From the NCBI GenBank assembly GCA_022496805.1, contig CM040107.1, positions 10,808,501 to 10,872,500 on the forward strand: 64,000 bases of DNA, given 5' to 3'. This stretch comes from Pohlia nutans. Its lineage: Eukaryota; Streptophyta; Bryopsida; Bryales; Mniaceae. A program made the translations under genes and the position numbers. Shown piece by piece: positions 42,500-54,758 of this stretch. The notes under the pieces are model-generated. The model searched no databases and was not told where the DNA came from. It saw only the letters and a list, made by a program, of their open reading frames with translations. Each line of letters opens with the position of its first letter. Position 1 is the stretch's first letter.

Positions 42500-44100
42500 A
42501 AATCTAAACTACCGACATGAACTATTTCCAAACTATCCAGAAGTTCCGGCATTATTTGCTCGGGTATAAGGTAATTTTCATACGGATCATGATTCCTTAA
42601 AATACCTTGTAAATAAACCGGATCTTTCCGGGAGGATTGCCCGGTGGATACTATTGCTGCAGGAGTTTAACTATGAAGTGGTGGTGAAATCCGGAAAGTC
42701 TAATTCGAATACGGATTACCTTTCCCGGATGCGGGGATTAGCGGCAGTAGAGGACATTTCCTCTAACTTCGTGGACGAGTTCCCGGAAGAGAGGGTACTT
42801 CCGGAAGTTGGAGTGTTTCAAGTAGGAAACCACCCCCTTCCGAGTTCAAGGATGTCATTGACTACTTAACAACAAAGTAGTATCCGGAGGGAATGACCCG
42901 GGAAGAAAAGAGCGTTTTTCAGCACCGGGTGGCGCCTTTTACAATGGTTTCCGGAGTCTTGTTCCAGGTGGGCACAAACGATAAGCTCAGGCGCTGCTTT
43001 GAGGCGGGAGAGCGGAAAGGAGTGATGCAAGCCCTTCACGCTGGCGATTTCGGAGGACACCTGGCCACCATGACTACAGTAAACCGGATTAAAAGTGCCG
43101 GGTACTGGTGGCCCTTTATCATCCGGGACGTGCGGAAGTTCATCCGGAGCTGTGAGCAGTGCCAAAGAACCGGAGCACCCAGGTTCCGAAATCATTGTCC
43201 ATTAAACTCCATTGTACCTTTGGCCCCTTTTGTTAAGTGGGGCATTGATTTTGTAGGACCGATCACGCCAATCAGTTCCTGTAGGAAGAGATACATCATC
43301 TTGGCCAGAGATTATGCGACCAAGTGGGTGGAGCCCGGGCGACCCGAAAGAATGACGCCTGGACTGCAACCGGATTTCTATTTGAAGAAATCATGATGCG
43401 TTTTGGATACCCTTTGGAGCTGGTAAGCGACCAGGGAAGGCACTTTTTAAATGATGTCATAGTGGACATCACGACCAAGTACGCCATTAAGCACCGGAAA
43501 ACCACACCCTACAATCCGAAAGCGAATGGGCTTACAGAAAGATCAAACGGAATTGTAGGGAAGATTTTGAACAAGATGGTTTCCGCGCACAAGACGGACT
43601 GGGACCGTAAATTTGCATCGGCCATTCATACCTACAACACTTCCGAGAAGACGACAACCGGAAAGACGCCATACTTTTTAGTCTTCGGGCAAGAAGCAGT
43701 GCACGGGATAGAGCTAACAGTGGAGACCTACCGGATTATGGCAGCCCGGTTGGGAACCCGAGTAGAAGATCCTGCACTTCGGTTGCTCGCCCTTGAGGAT
43801 TTGGAAGAAAGACGGGCCGAAGCACTCGAGAGAAATCGGGGGATTCAGGTCAATTGGAAAGCGACCTTTCATGGGAAACTACAGGAAGACCATGGAATCC
43901 GGAACGGAGGACTCGTGTTGATGTACGACAGTCGCCATAAGGAAATTCCACGTAAATTGCATACTCGTTGGTTAGGGCCTTACAAAGTCACAAAGATTTT
44001 TCCTAATGGATCACTACAATTAGAGGACTTAGAGGGAAAATGGATGGATACCCGGGTAAACGGCTCCTGAGTTAAGAAATACCTTCCGAAATCTGGATCT
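42500..44100 (+). pseudogene. Ty3/gypsy RNase H and integrase (5'-truncated)
   Basis: Starts inside RNase H (QKFRHYLLGYKVIF, shifted to HTDHDSLKYLVNKPDLSGR, then NTDYLSR). The integrase zinc-binding domain follows (HAGDFGGHL, CEQCQR). The core has WGIDFVGPI (Asp codon 43247), SDQGRHFLND (Asp 43429) and NGLTERSNG (Glu 43537), with exact D-x35-E spacing between the last two. A frameshift near 43340 splits the core, another lies near 42575, and a TGA at 44068 replaces a codon just before VKKYL. Protease, reverse transcriptase and gag are missing. The coiled-coil ORF at 46540-44222 faces it tail to tail, only ~150 bases away. Confidence 0.9.
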
Positions 44101-44221
44101 GACATGGATCTCGAATCAAACGTGGAATCCAGATCTGACGTGGATCCAAGAGCTGTAAGCGATTAATTCGGGAAAAGTGTTCCCGAAGTAACCCTTACAT
44201 AGCCGGTGTTTGCGGGGACGC

Positions 44222-46540
44222 TCACATTTGAAAAACAGGAAATAACAAACCTCGTTTATTCAAAAACCCCAACTGCCCCATTTGCATGAACCGGTCGATC
44301 TCACCCTCCTGAGGTGCATTTGCACATATATTAAACACACCCTGCAGCCCATTCTCGAAACCTACACTCTCACCCCGGTTGGCGGCCTCCTCCTGATCTG
44401 GTTCCTCTTCGGAAGAGCTCACCCTCATGCACTCTGCCAGTACCCGGAACTCCACCTGATAAGCCTCCACCTTGTCCGAGTACTCCTGGACCACATTCTT
44501 CATCGGGGCTGCTCCCTCCAGCCCCGGCTGATCCACGCGCTCGTCATACAATCGGGCCTTCATTTGTGCCTCCCCATCCGGTTGGAACAGCCCCGACAGC
44601 TTGGTGACGAACTGCCTGCTTGTCTCCCCTATCCTCCGGATGGTATCCTCCTGTTCTCGGATCTGCAACTCGTTCCTTTGAACGTGTGCCTCCATCTTTG
44701 TGATGTAGATCACCTTCCGTTGCAGCTCCTCCTCCAAACCCTTCAAAAGAGCGGCTGATTCGCGCTCTTCCTCTCGGAGACCCTGCAATTGTGCGACCAA
44801 CTTGTTCTTCTTCTCCCGGCTCCGGAGGAGTTTCCTATGGAGCTTTTGGATCCGGGCCAGATACTTTAGGGCGTCGTCTGTCCGAAGGAGGGTACTTGCT
44901 TCCCAGAGCGCGGCGAAAATCGGACAGCACTGCTCCGTCACCATGTCCAGCGCGACCGGGTCTGTAGGAGCATGTTCTCCAACTGGAGCGGGGGCCTCTT
45001 GTTCCTCCTGTGCTCCTCCAGATGGACCCGCCTCTCCAACCGGTTCTTCTCTCACTAGCGGTCCCTGCTCTTGGTCAACCTCGTCTCCGGTTTCCCCCTC
45101 ATCGTCCCCTACCTCCTTGGGATGCTTGTTGAGGGGAGTTGTCTTCCTCCGGGGCCGTCCCTTCTTCTTCCGGGATGTGGTCTCCGATCCTTCCGGCTCT
45201 TCCTCCTCCTCGGCCGTGAGAACCAACTTCCTCTTCAGGCCATGACGTCGCACCTGAGACGGACCTCCTTCGTCCGGTTGGTTCCTCTCTGCCGGCCGTT
45301 CCTGTCGAGCCAACCGGGCAGGATCTTCCTCCATTGGTCCGGACTCCACCACCGGTTGCTCCTGGGGCTGTGTTGGAGAAGGCCTGTCTCCTCCGCTTGC
45401 CTGGACTCTACCACCGGATCCACCCGAGGCCGCACTTGGGAGGAACTACCTACCTCCGGTTGAGGAGCTGGCTCCGGATCCCTCACCGGCTTCTTCCGGG
45501 TCAGCTTCAGCTGTGGAGACTCCTTCTCCTCTTCCTCTTCCGGATCCTCCCTTCGTTTTGTTCTCAGCTCCTGCTGAGGCCTTGCCCCACCCGGTCGGCC
45601 TACCTCAGGGTCCTTTCTCCTCCCGTGCCGCTCCTCCTGGCGCGGCTTGGCACCACCCAATTGGCTTCTCTCCGGGCGGTCTTCTCGCCACTTTGTCCTC
45701 AGCTCTAAGTTAGCGCTGGCTCCACCCGGTCGCAATAAGTCTTCTCTCTCATTCTTGCGCTCCTCGCAGATGCTGCTCCTGTCCGGTTGAGGTGCCGGTG
45801 GAGCCATCCTCCTTTCTTCCGGTCTTTGCGAGGATCCGGGTCGAGTGGTTCCTGCACCTTCTCCCGGAAAGACCATCTTCTTCTTGGCCGGGCTCCTCAG
45901 TCCCGGAATGGGAGGAATATCTAATCTCTTCCTCTCCTCCTCAGTGATGCACCCCTCTTTCTCATGCAAGTGGAAGAGAAATGGGGCCAACGGGCACCCC
46001 TTCTTGTTGTCGAGGTTCCGGGCCCACTTCTGAGTGTTCTTGTGCACGAGGTACGCGCAGTTGATCTTCTTCTTCCGGATGAGTGCGGATAGGATACTCC
46101 TCGCTAGTGTAACCGTGAGGGTGGTGGGCACCACGTACTGGAGCAGAGGCTCCTCCCATTGATATACGCAATCCGCCACCTTGAATCCGTCGTGGTCCGA
46201 GAGGTGGATGAAGCGTGCCTTCACCCAATTTGTGTCGCCCTTGCTGTCGGGTTCCATGTCCTCGCTCGTGTCCGGGAAGTCGAACACGGCTCGCCAATGC
46301 CCCCGGGTCTAATTCCCGTACTTTGTGCAGATCGTTGCCCGGAAGGCAGGCTCCATAGCTCCGCCCTCAATTTCTTCCAACATCCGGGCGTCCTGCACAT
46401 CCCACGCCTTCCCAAACAAACCCAAACACCCGATCTGTTCGAGGTCCTTGAGCAACTCCTTGAAGTCTTCCGGATGCTGCGGGATGTCCAAAAGAATCCT
46501 CTTCTCCGGGATATGGGACCCAGTCTCCCTGCGCGCCATA
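44222..46540 (-). pseudogene. antisense coiled-coil ORF of gypsy, copy C
   Basis: From MARRETGSH (ATG at 46538-46540) an open frame runs to 45235 with one TAG at 46309. A frameshift near 45350 then leads into the frame ending at 44222. Parts are a folded N-terminal domain (about 46540-45930), a Pro, Arg and Glu-rich linker, and a heptad-rich coiled coil (about 44960-44400) with AALLKGLEEELQRKV and EMEAHVQ-like blocks, then an acidic tail. A TTTATT at about 44258 gives an antisense AATAAA for polyadenylation. Homologous to copies A and B. Its place between integrase and the right-hand repeat is that of the additional ORF of some plant gypsy elements, which can be antisense. Confidence 0.7.
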
Positions 46541-46599
46541 GCTGCAGACTTCGGACGCACTCTCTCACTCCTCTGGAAACAACGCAGCTTCTTCTCCGG

Positions 46600-46947
46600 G
46601 AGAGCGCGAAACTGTGAAAAAGGTGCGCGCGGAGGGCTGGAGGAACTGGGGAGGAATGAATAGTGAGCCGCCCAATTTAAGGCGGCCCAATTCAAATCCC
46701 GGATCATGGCTGGGACCGGCAGAGGCCCGTCCCTCGACATCCGGTGTCCCATCCGGTCTCGTGTCCGATCCGCCGCCATTCCCAGGTTCCGTAGCGAACA
46801 CTTAAGGTGTGCGCGAGAACACCACTCACTCCTAATAAATAAAGAGGCCATCATGGACGCTACTTCTCCTATTTATGGCGGCTGGGGCTACCCTTTACTG
46901 CCCTAAAAACCCTAACTGCCCGATTTTGAATAAAACGAGGTTCGACA
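46600..46947 (+). repeat. LTR-like repeat, uninterrupted copy
   Basis: Homologous to 34570-34859 plus 35393-35450. It ends AACGAGGTTCGACA with AATAAAA just before. It follows the antisense ORF, so it is a plausible 3' LTR of the gypsy element at 42.5 kb. Its left boundary is unclear and no second LTR is present in the window. Confidence 0.6.
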
Positions 46948-47369
46948 GAACACGAGGTAGATGAACACTCGCGGAAGGGTGGCCGGTACCGGCAATGTGC
47001 TTGGGCCACCGGTGTCCACGTCACGAGCGCCAGGAGCAAGGCAAACACCACGGAGATGAACACTTGCAGAGGGCCACTGACAGGACGAACACGAGGGAGA
47101 TGGGCACTTGGAGAAAGCCAAAATAAGAGTGGCTAGTATCGGCCATGGTGCCAAGGGCACCCCACAACATTCCACGAGTTCCACTCGCAAGACCAACATG
47201 AGGGGGATGAATAGGGCAACGAGATGACAAGACGAACAGGAGGGCCACAAACAGGAGATGAACACGATGGAGACAAACCTGAGGGAGATGATCATGGAGA
47301 CGAGTACGAGGGCACACATGAGGATGGCCGGCACCAGCCATAGTGATTGAGGCATCCTTGGAGGGAGCT
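46948..47369. other. GC-rich spacer
   Basis: Contains one more GGCCGGTACCGGCA palindrome (46980) like those at 17-18.7 kb, and repeated GAGATGAACAC words. Open frames on the minus strand look compositional. Confidence 0.4.
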
Positions 47370-47600
47370 ACCGTTTGAGCAGAAATTGGAGAGCGGAGAG
47401 TGGAGTGTAGAAAATTGGAGAGCGGAGAGCAGAAAATTTACTGACAAATCTAAAAATAGGGTATTTCACTTTCCAAAATTAGTAATTTTTTTAATAAATT
47501 CTAATAATAATTCAATAATTCTAATATTAGAAAAATATTCTTAATTTTGACCTATTACCGCGAGACCTATTACCGTTTCTCGCGAAAAAATTGCCTCTTC
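47370..47600. repeat. element-end-like signature
   Basis: GGAGAGCGGAGAG repeats (47387-47435), a ~110-base AT-rich stretch, then CCTATTACCGCGAGA and CCTATTACCG (47551-47577). It parallels 13775-14010 and 31545-31760. Confidence 0.45.
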
Positions 47601-47607
47601 GGTCTCG

Positions 47608-48048
47608 TTGAAGTGGTGCATATTTTGTGGGCCATCTTCTTGCTATGTCAAATGGCATCTCATTAACACATATGACAAGGCATTGACTGGTCTCAAAGAG
47701 CATCTATGGGAGTCTAACAAGGTAGTGCCAGGTCGTTACATGCACAGATATATGGAGCTTCTTCACGACTTAGGGTCTCTGAATTTTAAGTGGGTGAGAT
47801 TTGGGGAGAATATCACGATGGAGAGACCGAGACAGGATAGGCATTACGATGTCATGTCTTTGAGCAACGACATCGGGCCCTTGGAGCCATATGTAGACAA
47901 AGAGTTGAATGAGCGAGTCGATTTTAGTGACACCCTCGATGACGTGAACATGCGTAGAGCTAGACTTGCCGATGTTGAATTTAGTGGAAATGATGTTGAA
48001 CGTTTTGAAAGTGAGAGCAATGATACGCCCTTAGTCCCCCACCCATAG
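47608..48048 (+). CDS. hypothetical 146-residue protein
   Basis: An ORF beginning MKWCIFCGPSSCYVKWHL just after the end-like signature. The C-F-C-G and S-C-Y-x-K-W-H-L spacing could be part of a BED-like finger, and the rest is helical and acidic (LDDVNMRRARLADVEFSG). It ends in NDTPLVPHP. It might be a fragment of a hAT-type protein, but I cannot show that. Downstream frames to 48440 are broken. Confidence 0.35.
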   Translation: MKWCIFCGPSSCYVKWHLINTYDKALTGLKEHLWESNKVVPGRYMHRYMELLHDLGSLNFKWVRFGENITMERPRQDRHYDVMSLSNDIGPLEPYVDKELNERVDFSDTLDDVNMRRARLADVEFSGNDVERFESESNDTPLVPHP

Positions 48049-48740
48049 TCAAGAGTTGGAGAGCTCCTTCCTAGAACATACTCGAGAGCCACATCAAGTA
48101 CGATCTTTTAGTTTGAAACCGCTCCAAGATTGAAGAAGCCGTCACGCCTAGCACGTCCCGTTCAAATCAAGTCATCTAAGCACACGGCTTGCTTCACTAA
48201 GTATCGACCGTATGGATAAGTTCATTACGGACTTGCAACATCGTTATGTCAATTTGCACATTTGGAATGGATGCGGTGATAAGGTCCAAAATTAGGCGAG
48301 ACAAAACCGAGGACGGCATTAGCACAAAAGGAGCAAAGTACTAGTTTGGGTCGAGGAAAACGCAAGGACGAATTGAAAAGGCGAGGATGAAATGAGCAGA
48401 CGATGAGCGGATGACACGGCGTCGATGAATGAATAACGTCATGGCCGACGCGCGCCCTGATGTAGCTTGTCGGCGCCGACGGGCTCCGACCGGCGACCGG
48501 CGACGAGGTCGTCTTGAATGCTGCTAGGCCGGTAGTGGACTACATCCACGGCTCATAGAGTTGACTATTTCTCGGGTCATGGAGTATAGAGGTAAAAATT
48601 TAAGTATAAAAAAAAATATATTTATATATATTTCAAACAAACACACTCGTAATTCAATGTTTTTTAAACAAACTAATAAATGAACACCACCACTTGCATT
48701 TTGTAGATAACACTAAAGTGTACCTTGGCTTGGTCTAGTC
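48049..48740. other. spacer without recognised features
   Basis: Partly GC-rich (48400-48540), then AT-rich. No gene is supported. It is the 3' side of the minus-strand MULE copy. Confidence 0.4.
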
Positions 48741-50590
48741 CTATTCTTTTGAATGGGTCAAGATCATACCACTTTCGTAGAGAAGCTTGATTTCGTTGAA
48801 GCTAAGTGTTGGTGCATGCATGAAGAGGTGAAAGTTGGGATCTCTATTGCAGACCTTGATGAGTACATAATAAACATGTTTGCAGTAGCTGAATGATCCG
48901 CCTTTCTTCCCAAACTTTGCCATGGTCCCTTTGAATGCCAAACAATTGCATTCCGGGTGGGAGCTCAACGTTATCTGATATTGGGTGACCTTGGGGGTGG
49001 TGCTCCAGAGTCCAGAGAAATGATACATCCATATCTGGGATGGAGTATCATCGTTACCTTGACGATCTTAGCCTTTAGAATCCGTGCTGAGTCAATGCTG
49101 AGACGTGGCTTGTTGGTTGGAACATTGGTTTGAGTTCGAATTTTTTTCGACTTCCGTATGCGAGGATAGTCGTCGGCATTCTTTGGAACTGGGACAGCAG
49201 ATAGATCGTGTGGAAGAGCTGTGGTCGAGAAGAGCCTCCTTGGCGATACTTGCTCCTTTTGGGGCAGCTGGAAGTCGGCTCCCTCTAGGGCTCGAATCTC
49301 GCTCCGCTTGAGGTTCGTGCCTAGTTTCACAGGCCAGACATCAGAGATTGGTGGCCTAAGCTTTGTTTTGGAATATTGAGTCACCCACTTCCATTGCGTG
49401 CCCTTCACACACCTCTCTATATCATCACAGCAAAAGAAAAATTGGACGGTCAATTCCCTGCCCAGCTTTAAGTTGAGCCATTCACTTCTTTACCGAGCAT
49501 CACAAAGAAGTGTATTCTCAACTAGCAAGAGGGAAGTTATTCGCCGGCGTATGTTGGAGCAGGGGTACTCTAGGCAATCCGTACAATCTTCGCCGTACAT
49601 TTCTTCTTTGTCACAACTCTCTGCGCCCAGTTTGCCCTGGAAGACTCTTTGAGGACCCTTGCAATGTGCCAAATTCTCTCATTCACCTTGGTCTCGTGGA
49701 CAGATGTAACCTAACAAATCCCACCTTCCAAAGCTGGTGATGGGCCATCAAAACCAGGCGTTGCATCCACCTCTTCCACGTTCGCATCACTTTCTTCGGA
49801 TATGACGGGGAGAGGCGCTCGTGGAGCCAATGCGGCCCTTTTGGATGCTCGAGGCCGAGAGTAGTTCACAGTATCCGGCCTGTGAGACTCACCATCAGCT
49901 CCAAATGGCACGTCGGGCTTCCGCTTAGTGAGCCAATCACCTCTTCTCCTTTAAGATGAGGGTCGCGGGTGCACAATTCATCGGCACCTGGCATCTCCAG
50001 CATGGCGTCCTTTAGCACCTTTGGGTCACCGGTGACTGTGGCTCGGCGATGGGCATTTCTAAGCTTGAGCTCTTCTTTGCCCGGTTATGTGCCTCCAACG
50101 TCTCCCTTTAGGAATTGATAGAAAGCCATAACTTGCATGAACGCTCGAATGTAGTCGTCTACCATAGCTGTATAAAGGTCGTTGCATCTGTTGCCGGACG
50201 CTTGAAGCCACTTGTTATGAACACTTTCAGCGAGGTTGCATGAGGGCATCTCCGCAAGTTCGTCTTCATCAAGGTCCTGTGGAAAGCACGTTTCACTTGT
50301 GTCAGATGCTAATATTTCGTATTTATAAATCCATATAATTTACAAATTTGTAATACTTACCAATTGCATGAAGCCACTCCACTGCCGGTATCGAAAGTGC
50401 CAAAAGGCAAGCCACAAGTCAAGGCTCCTCAAAGACGTCTCCGACGCAGCTACAAATGACAGCCACCAAGCACGGATAGCTAAGTATCTCGTCTCCGCCT
50501 CGGCCATGGTTGTATAGTCCCAGTACTGCATGCACAAACATTTGTGCTGCTCTCGAAATTCTTCCGCAATGTACTGTTTGTTTGCTTTTT
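48741..50590 (-). pseudogene. MULE transposase, copy 2 (C-terminal half)
   Basis: Reading leftwards, the exon ending at 50361 carries RYLAIRAWWLSF and HFRYRQWSGFMQL, matching copy 1. A canonical 84-base intron (50360-50277, GTAAGT to TTTCCACAG) leads to DLDEDELAEMPSCNLAESVH, then NRCNDLYTAMVDDYIRAFMQ. A long segment then runs to RYGCIISLDS, and a SWIM finger (ECNCLAFKG, YCKHVYYVL) ends the protein at 48741-49028. Frameshifts occur near 49020 and elsewhere between 49.45 and 50.1 kb. The catalytic FKGFMADSAQANW segment is missing, so the 5' half is lost upstream of about 50590. It shows the exon deleted from copy 1. Confidence 0.7.
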
Positions 50591-50599
50591 AAAGGATTG

Positions 50600-51430
50600 T
50601 GACCAATGAAAGAATCAGATGTGCATAGTCATAGGTCTTCTTCTGATGGTTAGAGAAAATGTAATTCTAATTGGTGGAGTCACACCACGTAGTCGCCCAG
50701 GGCGGCATAGCTCTTAATGCCCCCGTCCGTAGAAACTCCTGTCTCAGAAACCTGCAGAGTTTCCTACACATGGTGAACACTCCGTATTGGACACACCGAA
50801 CAAGATGCCAACAATGATCACTAGGAAGGTTTTATACCGATGCATGACAAATCGTCTGTGCGATCGCCATTCGTCCCATTTTGTTGAGCGACTGAAATGA
50901 GAAACGACTGTGAAGCTTCCCATGTATGCTATCTCCTAGACCTTGCAACGCCACTTGAGCAAGTAGTTAGGAAGCGAGTCATAATTCACGGCTGGAGATC
51001 CAATGACGGTAAGAGGTCGTCGAGTATCTTAACAGCCTCATCCTCTAGCTGCAATTATTACCAAGTGGAAAAAACTGAGTCCAATCCTGAACTTTTGCAA
51101 CACCAATGTCCACATATATGTCTGGGAAATAAGTTGCAAAAGAACTTACACCCGCATAGAAGGACACACGGTTCAAACAAAGAAGCAACTGACTCTCTGG
51201 ACACAAAGGTCGCGGGAAGAAGTATGTGTCATGAATGGCCTGCCCGCTGTTCTACCACTTGAGCCACATATTCTTGTGCGTTGCGGCGACAGGAGTAGTC
51301 GCTATTGTTTGAAGTTTGTTGAGGTGCATCTCGATCCTCTTAGAGCAAGTTGACCCATAATGCTTGCGTATCTACCACACTCAGAATTTTATGAATCATG
51401 AATACGAATTATTACTTTTATGAATGCCAC
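50600..51430. other. spacer without recognised features
   Basis: May contain unrecognisable 5' remnants of the MULE copy. A 121-codon plus-strand ORF (50897-51262) has no recognisable feature. Confidence 0.35.
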
Positions 51431-53720
51431 TAGTGAGCTCGTGTTGCATCTCCCGCGTAGCTAGAGCGAGCTCGAGCTACAACTTGAGCGCAGCTAGAGC
51501 AAGGCCAGATGGACAAAGGAGTAACTCATAGTCATGCGAAGGGCAGCACTTGCGACCTCTAGCTCCACCTCGAGCGCAGCTAGAGCGAGGCCAGAGGGAC
51601 AAAGAAGTAACTCATGGTCATGCCAAGGGCAACACTTGCAACCTCCAGCTCCACCTTGAGCATAGCAAGACCGAGACCAGAGGGACTAAGGAGTAACTCG
51701 TGGTCATGCCAAGGGCAGCACTTGCGAGCTCGAGCTCCACCTCGAGCGCAGCAAGAGCAAGGCCAGTGAGACTAAGGAGTAACTCATGGTCATGCCAAGG
51801 GCAACACTTGGGAGCTTGAGCTCCACCTTGTGCGCAGCTACAGCGAGGCCAGAGGGACAAAGGAGTAACTCATGGTCATGCGAAGGGCAACACTTGCAAC
51901 CTCCAGCTCCAGCTCGAGCGCAGCAAAAGCGAGGCCAGAGGAACTAAGGAATAACTCATGGTCATGCTAGGGGCAGCACTTGCGAGCTCGAGCTCCACCT
52001 TGAGCGCAATTAGAGCGAGGCCAGAGGGACAAAGGAGTAACTCATGGTCATGCCAAGCGCTGCACTTGCGAGCTCGAGCTGCAGCCATTGCGAGCCCATC
52101 GACATTGATGGATAACTGAGAGCCACAACAAGGGCAGCATGTGCGAGCTCCGGCAGCATCTTAAGCATAGCCATAACGAGCCCATCGACATTGATCGATT
52201 ACTCAGAGCTACGACAAGGGCAGCACTAGCGAGATCCGATTGCATCTCCAGCGCAGCCATTGCGAGACCATCGACATCGATGGATAACTCAGAGCCACAA
52301 CAAGGGTAGCATCTGCGAGCTCCGGCTGCATCTCAAGCGCAGCCATAACAAGCCCATCGACATTGATCGGTTACTTAGAGCAACGATATAGGCAGCACTT
52401 GCGAAATCCGATTGCATCTCCAACGCCGCCATTGTGAGCCCATGGACAGCGATGGATAACTCAGAGCCACAACAAGGGCAGCATTTGCGAGCTCCGGCTG
52501 CATCTCGAGCGCAGCCATAACGAGCCTATCGACATGATCGGTTACTCAGAGTCACGACAAGGGCAGCAGTAGCAAGAGTCGATTACATCTCCTGTGCAGC
52601 TATTGCGAGCCCATCGACATCGATGGATAACTCAGAGCCACAACAAGGGCAGCATCTGCGAGCTCCGGCTGCATCTCGAGCGCAGCCATCACGAGCCCAT
52701 CGACATCGATCGGTTACTTAGAGCCACGACAAGGGCAGCACTTGCGATATCCAAATGCATCTCCAACGCAGCCAATGTAAGCCCATCGACATCGATGGAT
52801 AACTCAGAGCCACAACAAGGGCAGCATCTGCAAACTCCGACTGCATCTTGAGCGCAGCCATGACAAGCCCATCGACATCGATCGGTTACTTAGAGCCACG
52901 ATAAAGCCAGCACTTGCGAGATCCAATTGCATCTCCAATGCAGCCATTGTGAGCCCATCGACATCGATGGATAACTCAAAGCGACAACAAGGGCAGCATC
53001 TGCGAGCTCCGGCTGCATCTTGAGCGCAGCCATAACGAGCCCATCGACATGGATCTGTTACTCAGAGTAACAACAAGGGCAGCACTTACGCGATCCAATT
53101 GCATCTCCAGCGCAGCCATTGCGAGCCCATCGACATCGATGGGTTACTCAGAGCCACGCGATGGGCACCAACCACAAGCTCCAGCTGCATCTCAAGTGCA
53201 GCCATTGCGAGCCCATCGGCATCGATGGGTTACTCAGAGCCCCACTTGGAGTGCCATTTGTTAAGCATTTTGTAAAAATTAATTAAAGAATGTATCAGAA
53301 TGTCCTGATAATGACATTGATTAGGCAAATGATCTTAATTATCTTGAAATTGCATCTTGAGTGTAGTCCAAACGAGTCCATCGGCATCGATGGGTTACTA
53401 TTTGCCACGCGAGGGGAGAATCTGCGAGCTCGAGCTGCATCCCGTGCGCGGCCATTGCGAGCCTATCGGCATCGATGGGTCATTCAGAGCCACGCCATGG
53501 GCACCAACCACGAGCTCGAGCTGCATCCCAAGCGCGGCCATTGCGAGCCTATCGGCATCGATGGATCATTATGAGCCACGCCATAGGCACCAACCACGAG
53601 CTCGAGCTGCATCCCGTGCGCGGCCAATGCGAGCCTATTGGCTTCCATGGGTTATTCAGAGCCACGCCATGGGCACCAACCACGAGCTCCTGTTGCATCC
53701 CGTGCGTCCCGTCCATCTCA
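51430..53720 (-). repeat. 86-bp satellite, left array
   Basis: About 25 monomers with an 86-base period (CATGGTCATGC anchors at 51613, 51700 and 51785). Subfamily 1 (51.43-52.09 kb) is the reverse complement of the array at 55.06-56.45 kb. Subfamily 2 (52.09-53.26 and 53.35-53.72 kb) keeps the frame GAGCTCCGGCTGCATCTC but has GCCCATCGACATCGATGG in the middle and partly alternates as dimers. A ~90-base AT-rich insert lies at 53265-53345. All open frames here are repeat artefacts. Confidence 0.9.
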
Positions 53721-53733
53721 TGGACGTCTCCAA

Positions 53734-54240
53734 AAAATATGGGAAGGTGATCAATTATAGCCCAATGTGTCAGCCTGGGAAATCTAAAGCAAAGTTAAGC
53801 ATACAAGGCATTTTCGTGCATCTGGAAAGTAAGTGGACAGATAGAGCAAGTGCTAATCATGATTTTTGGACTCTCTTGCAATTAGTTACTTATTTTTGAG
53901 GTTGTATTTATAGGTTTTACTAAAATGCAATTCATTACCAATATAAGTAAAGGAAACTGTGTCGATGACTATGTTATATCGCAGTCATTACTAATTCCAG
54001 TAAAGAAAACTGTCCACATGACTACGTTATTTTGCAATCACTTTGACATCTCAATAAAGTATGGGAAGGTGATCAATAACGGCTTCTTTGTGAGCATGGG
54101 AAATCTGTAGCAAAGTTAAGCATACAAGGCAATTTCATACATCTGGAAAGCAAGTGGAAAGATAGAGCAAGTGGAATCATGATTTTTGGACGCCCAACCC
54201 AATTACTTACTAATTTTTGAAGGTGTATTTAGTAGTGTTT
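53734..54240 (+). repeat. ~185-bp direct duplication, 322-bp spacing
   Basis: 53734-53925 and 54056-54240 share TATGGGAAGGTGATCAAT, GCAAAGTTAAGCATACAAGG, CATCTGGAAAG and ATCATGATTTTTGGAC. It lies in the non-satellite core between the two inverted arrays. No coding potential. Confidence 0.85.
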
Positions 54241-54359
54241 CTAGAATGGTGCCCTAAAATGACATCCTATAATGTTTGCGCGCAGACATGGTAGTGTTGA
54301 ATAGACAAGCTATTATGTAAGTGAAGATTATGGACCTACTCCTATTTTACAGCACTCAT

Positions 54360-54758
54360 CCATTGAACCAACGAGTAGAGGACTTCAAAATCATCTGATT
54401 GAATTATATGACTACTATTAGTCAGGTTATTTACTACATGACTGCATGTAGTCACCCAAACCAACTCTATTACTACAGTAAGACATACATAAACCATATA
54501 CCCATACAATCTGACTACATTAGTATGACTACACATAGTAAGCACTCAAAGCATGACTCTGGGAACCGGGCAGGAGAACATATGTCCCGTTCTCGTAGAC
54601 GTTCCCATCCAAGTCCTCAAAAATATGACTACTTATATGACTAGTCCATGACTGGACCCTCTTAGGACTGATTTTAGACTAAACCAATGACTGAGGTGAC
54701 TACATAGTCATATGCGCTTAGTCACATCCGGTCACATTGGGCTAGTTTTCTTGTAGTG
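54360..54758 (-). mobile_element. CACTA element terminus (remnant)
   Basis: The right edge GGGCTAGTTTTCTTGTAGTG (ending 54758) is the inverse of CACTACAAGAAAACTAGCCC, the canonical terminus of plant CACTA elements. Inside it, GACTAC/GTAGTC words recur (54400-54720), as expected of subterminal motifs. It abuts an interrupted LTR at TAA. No opposite terminus or gene was found, so only one end survives in the window. Confidence 0.75.

Noticed and set aside
46912..47355. 147-codon minus-strand ORF
   Set aside because: Composition-driven, overlaps another frame on the same strand and crosses the LTR-like boundary.
51618..53899. many 60-180 codon ORFs
   Set aside because: All are translations of the 86-bp satellite in different frames and strands.
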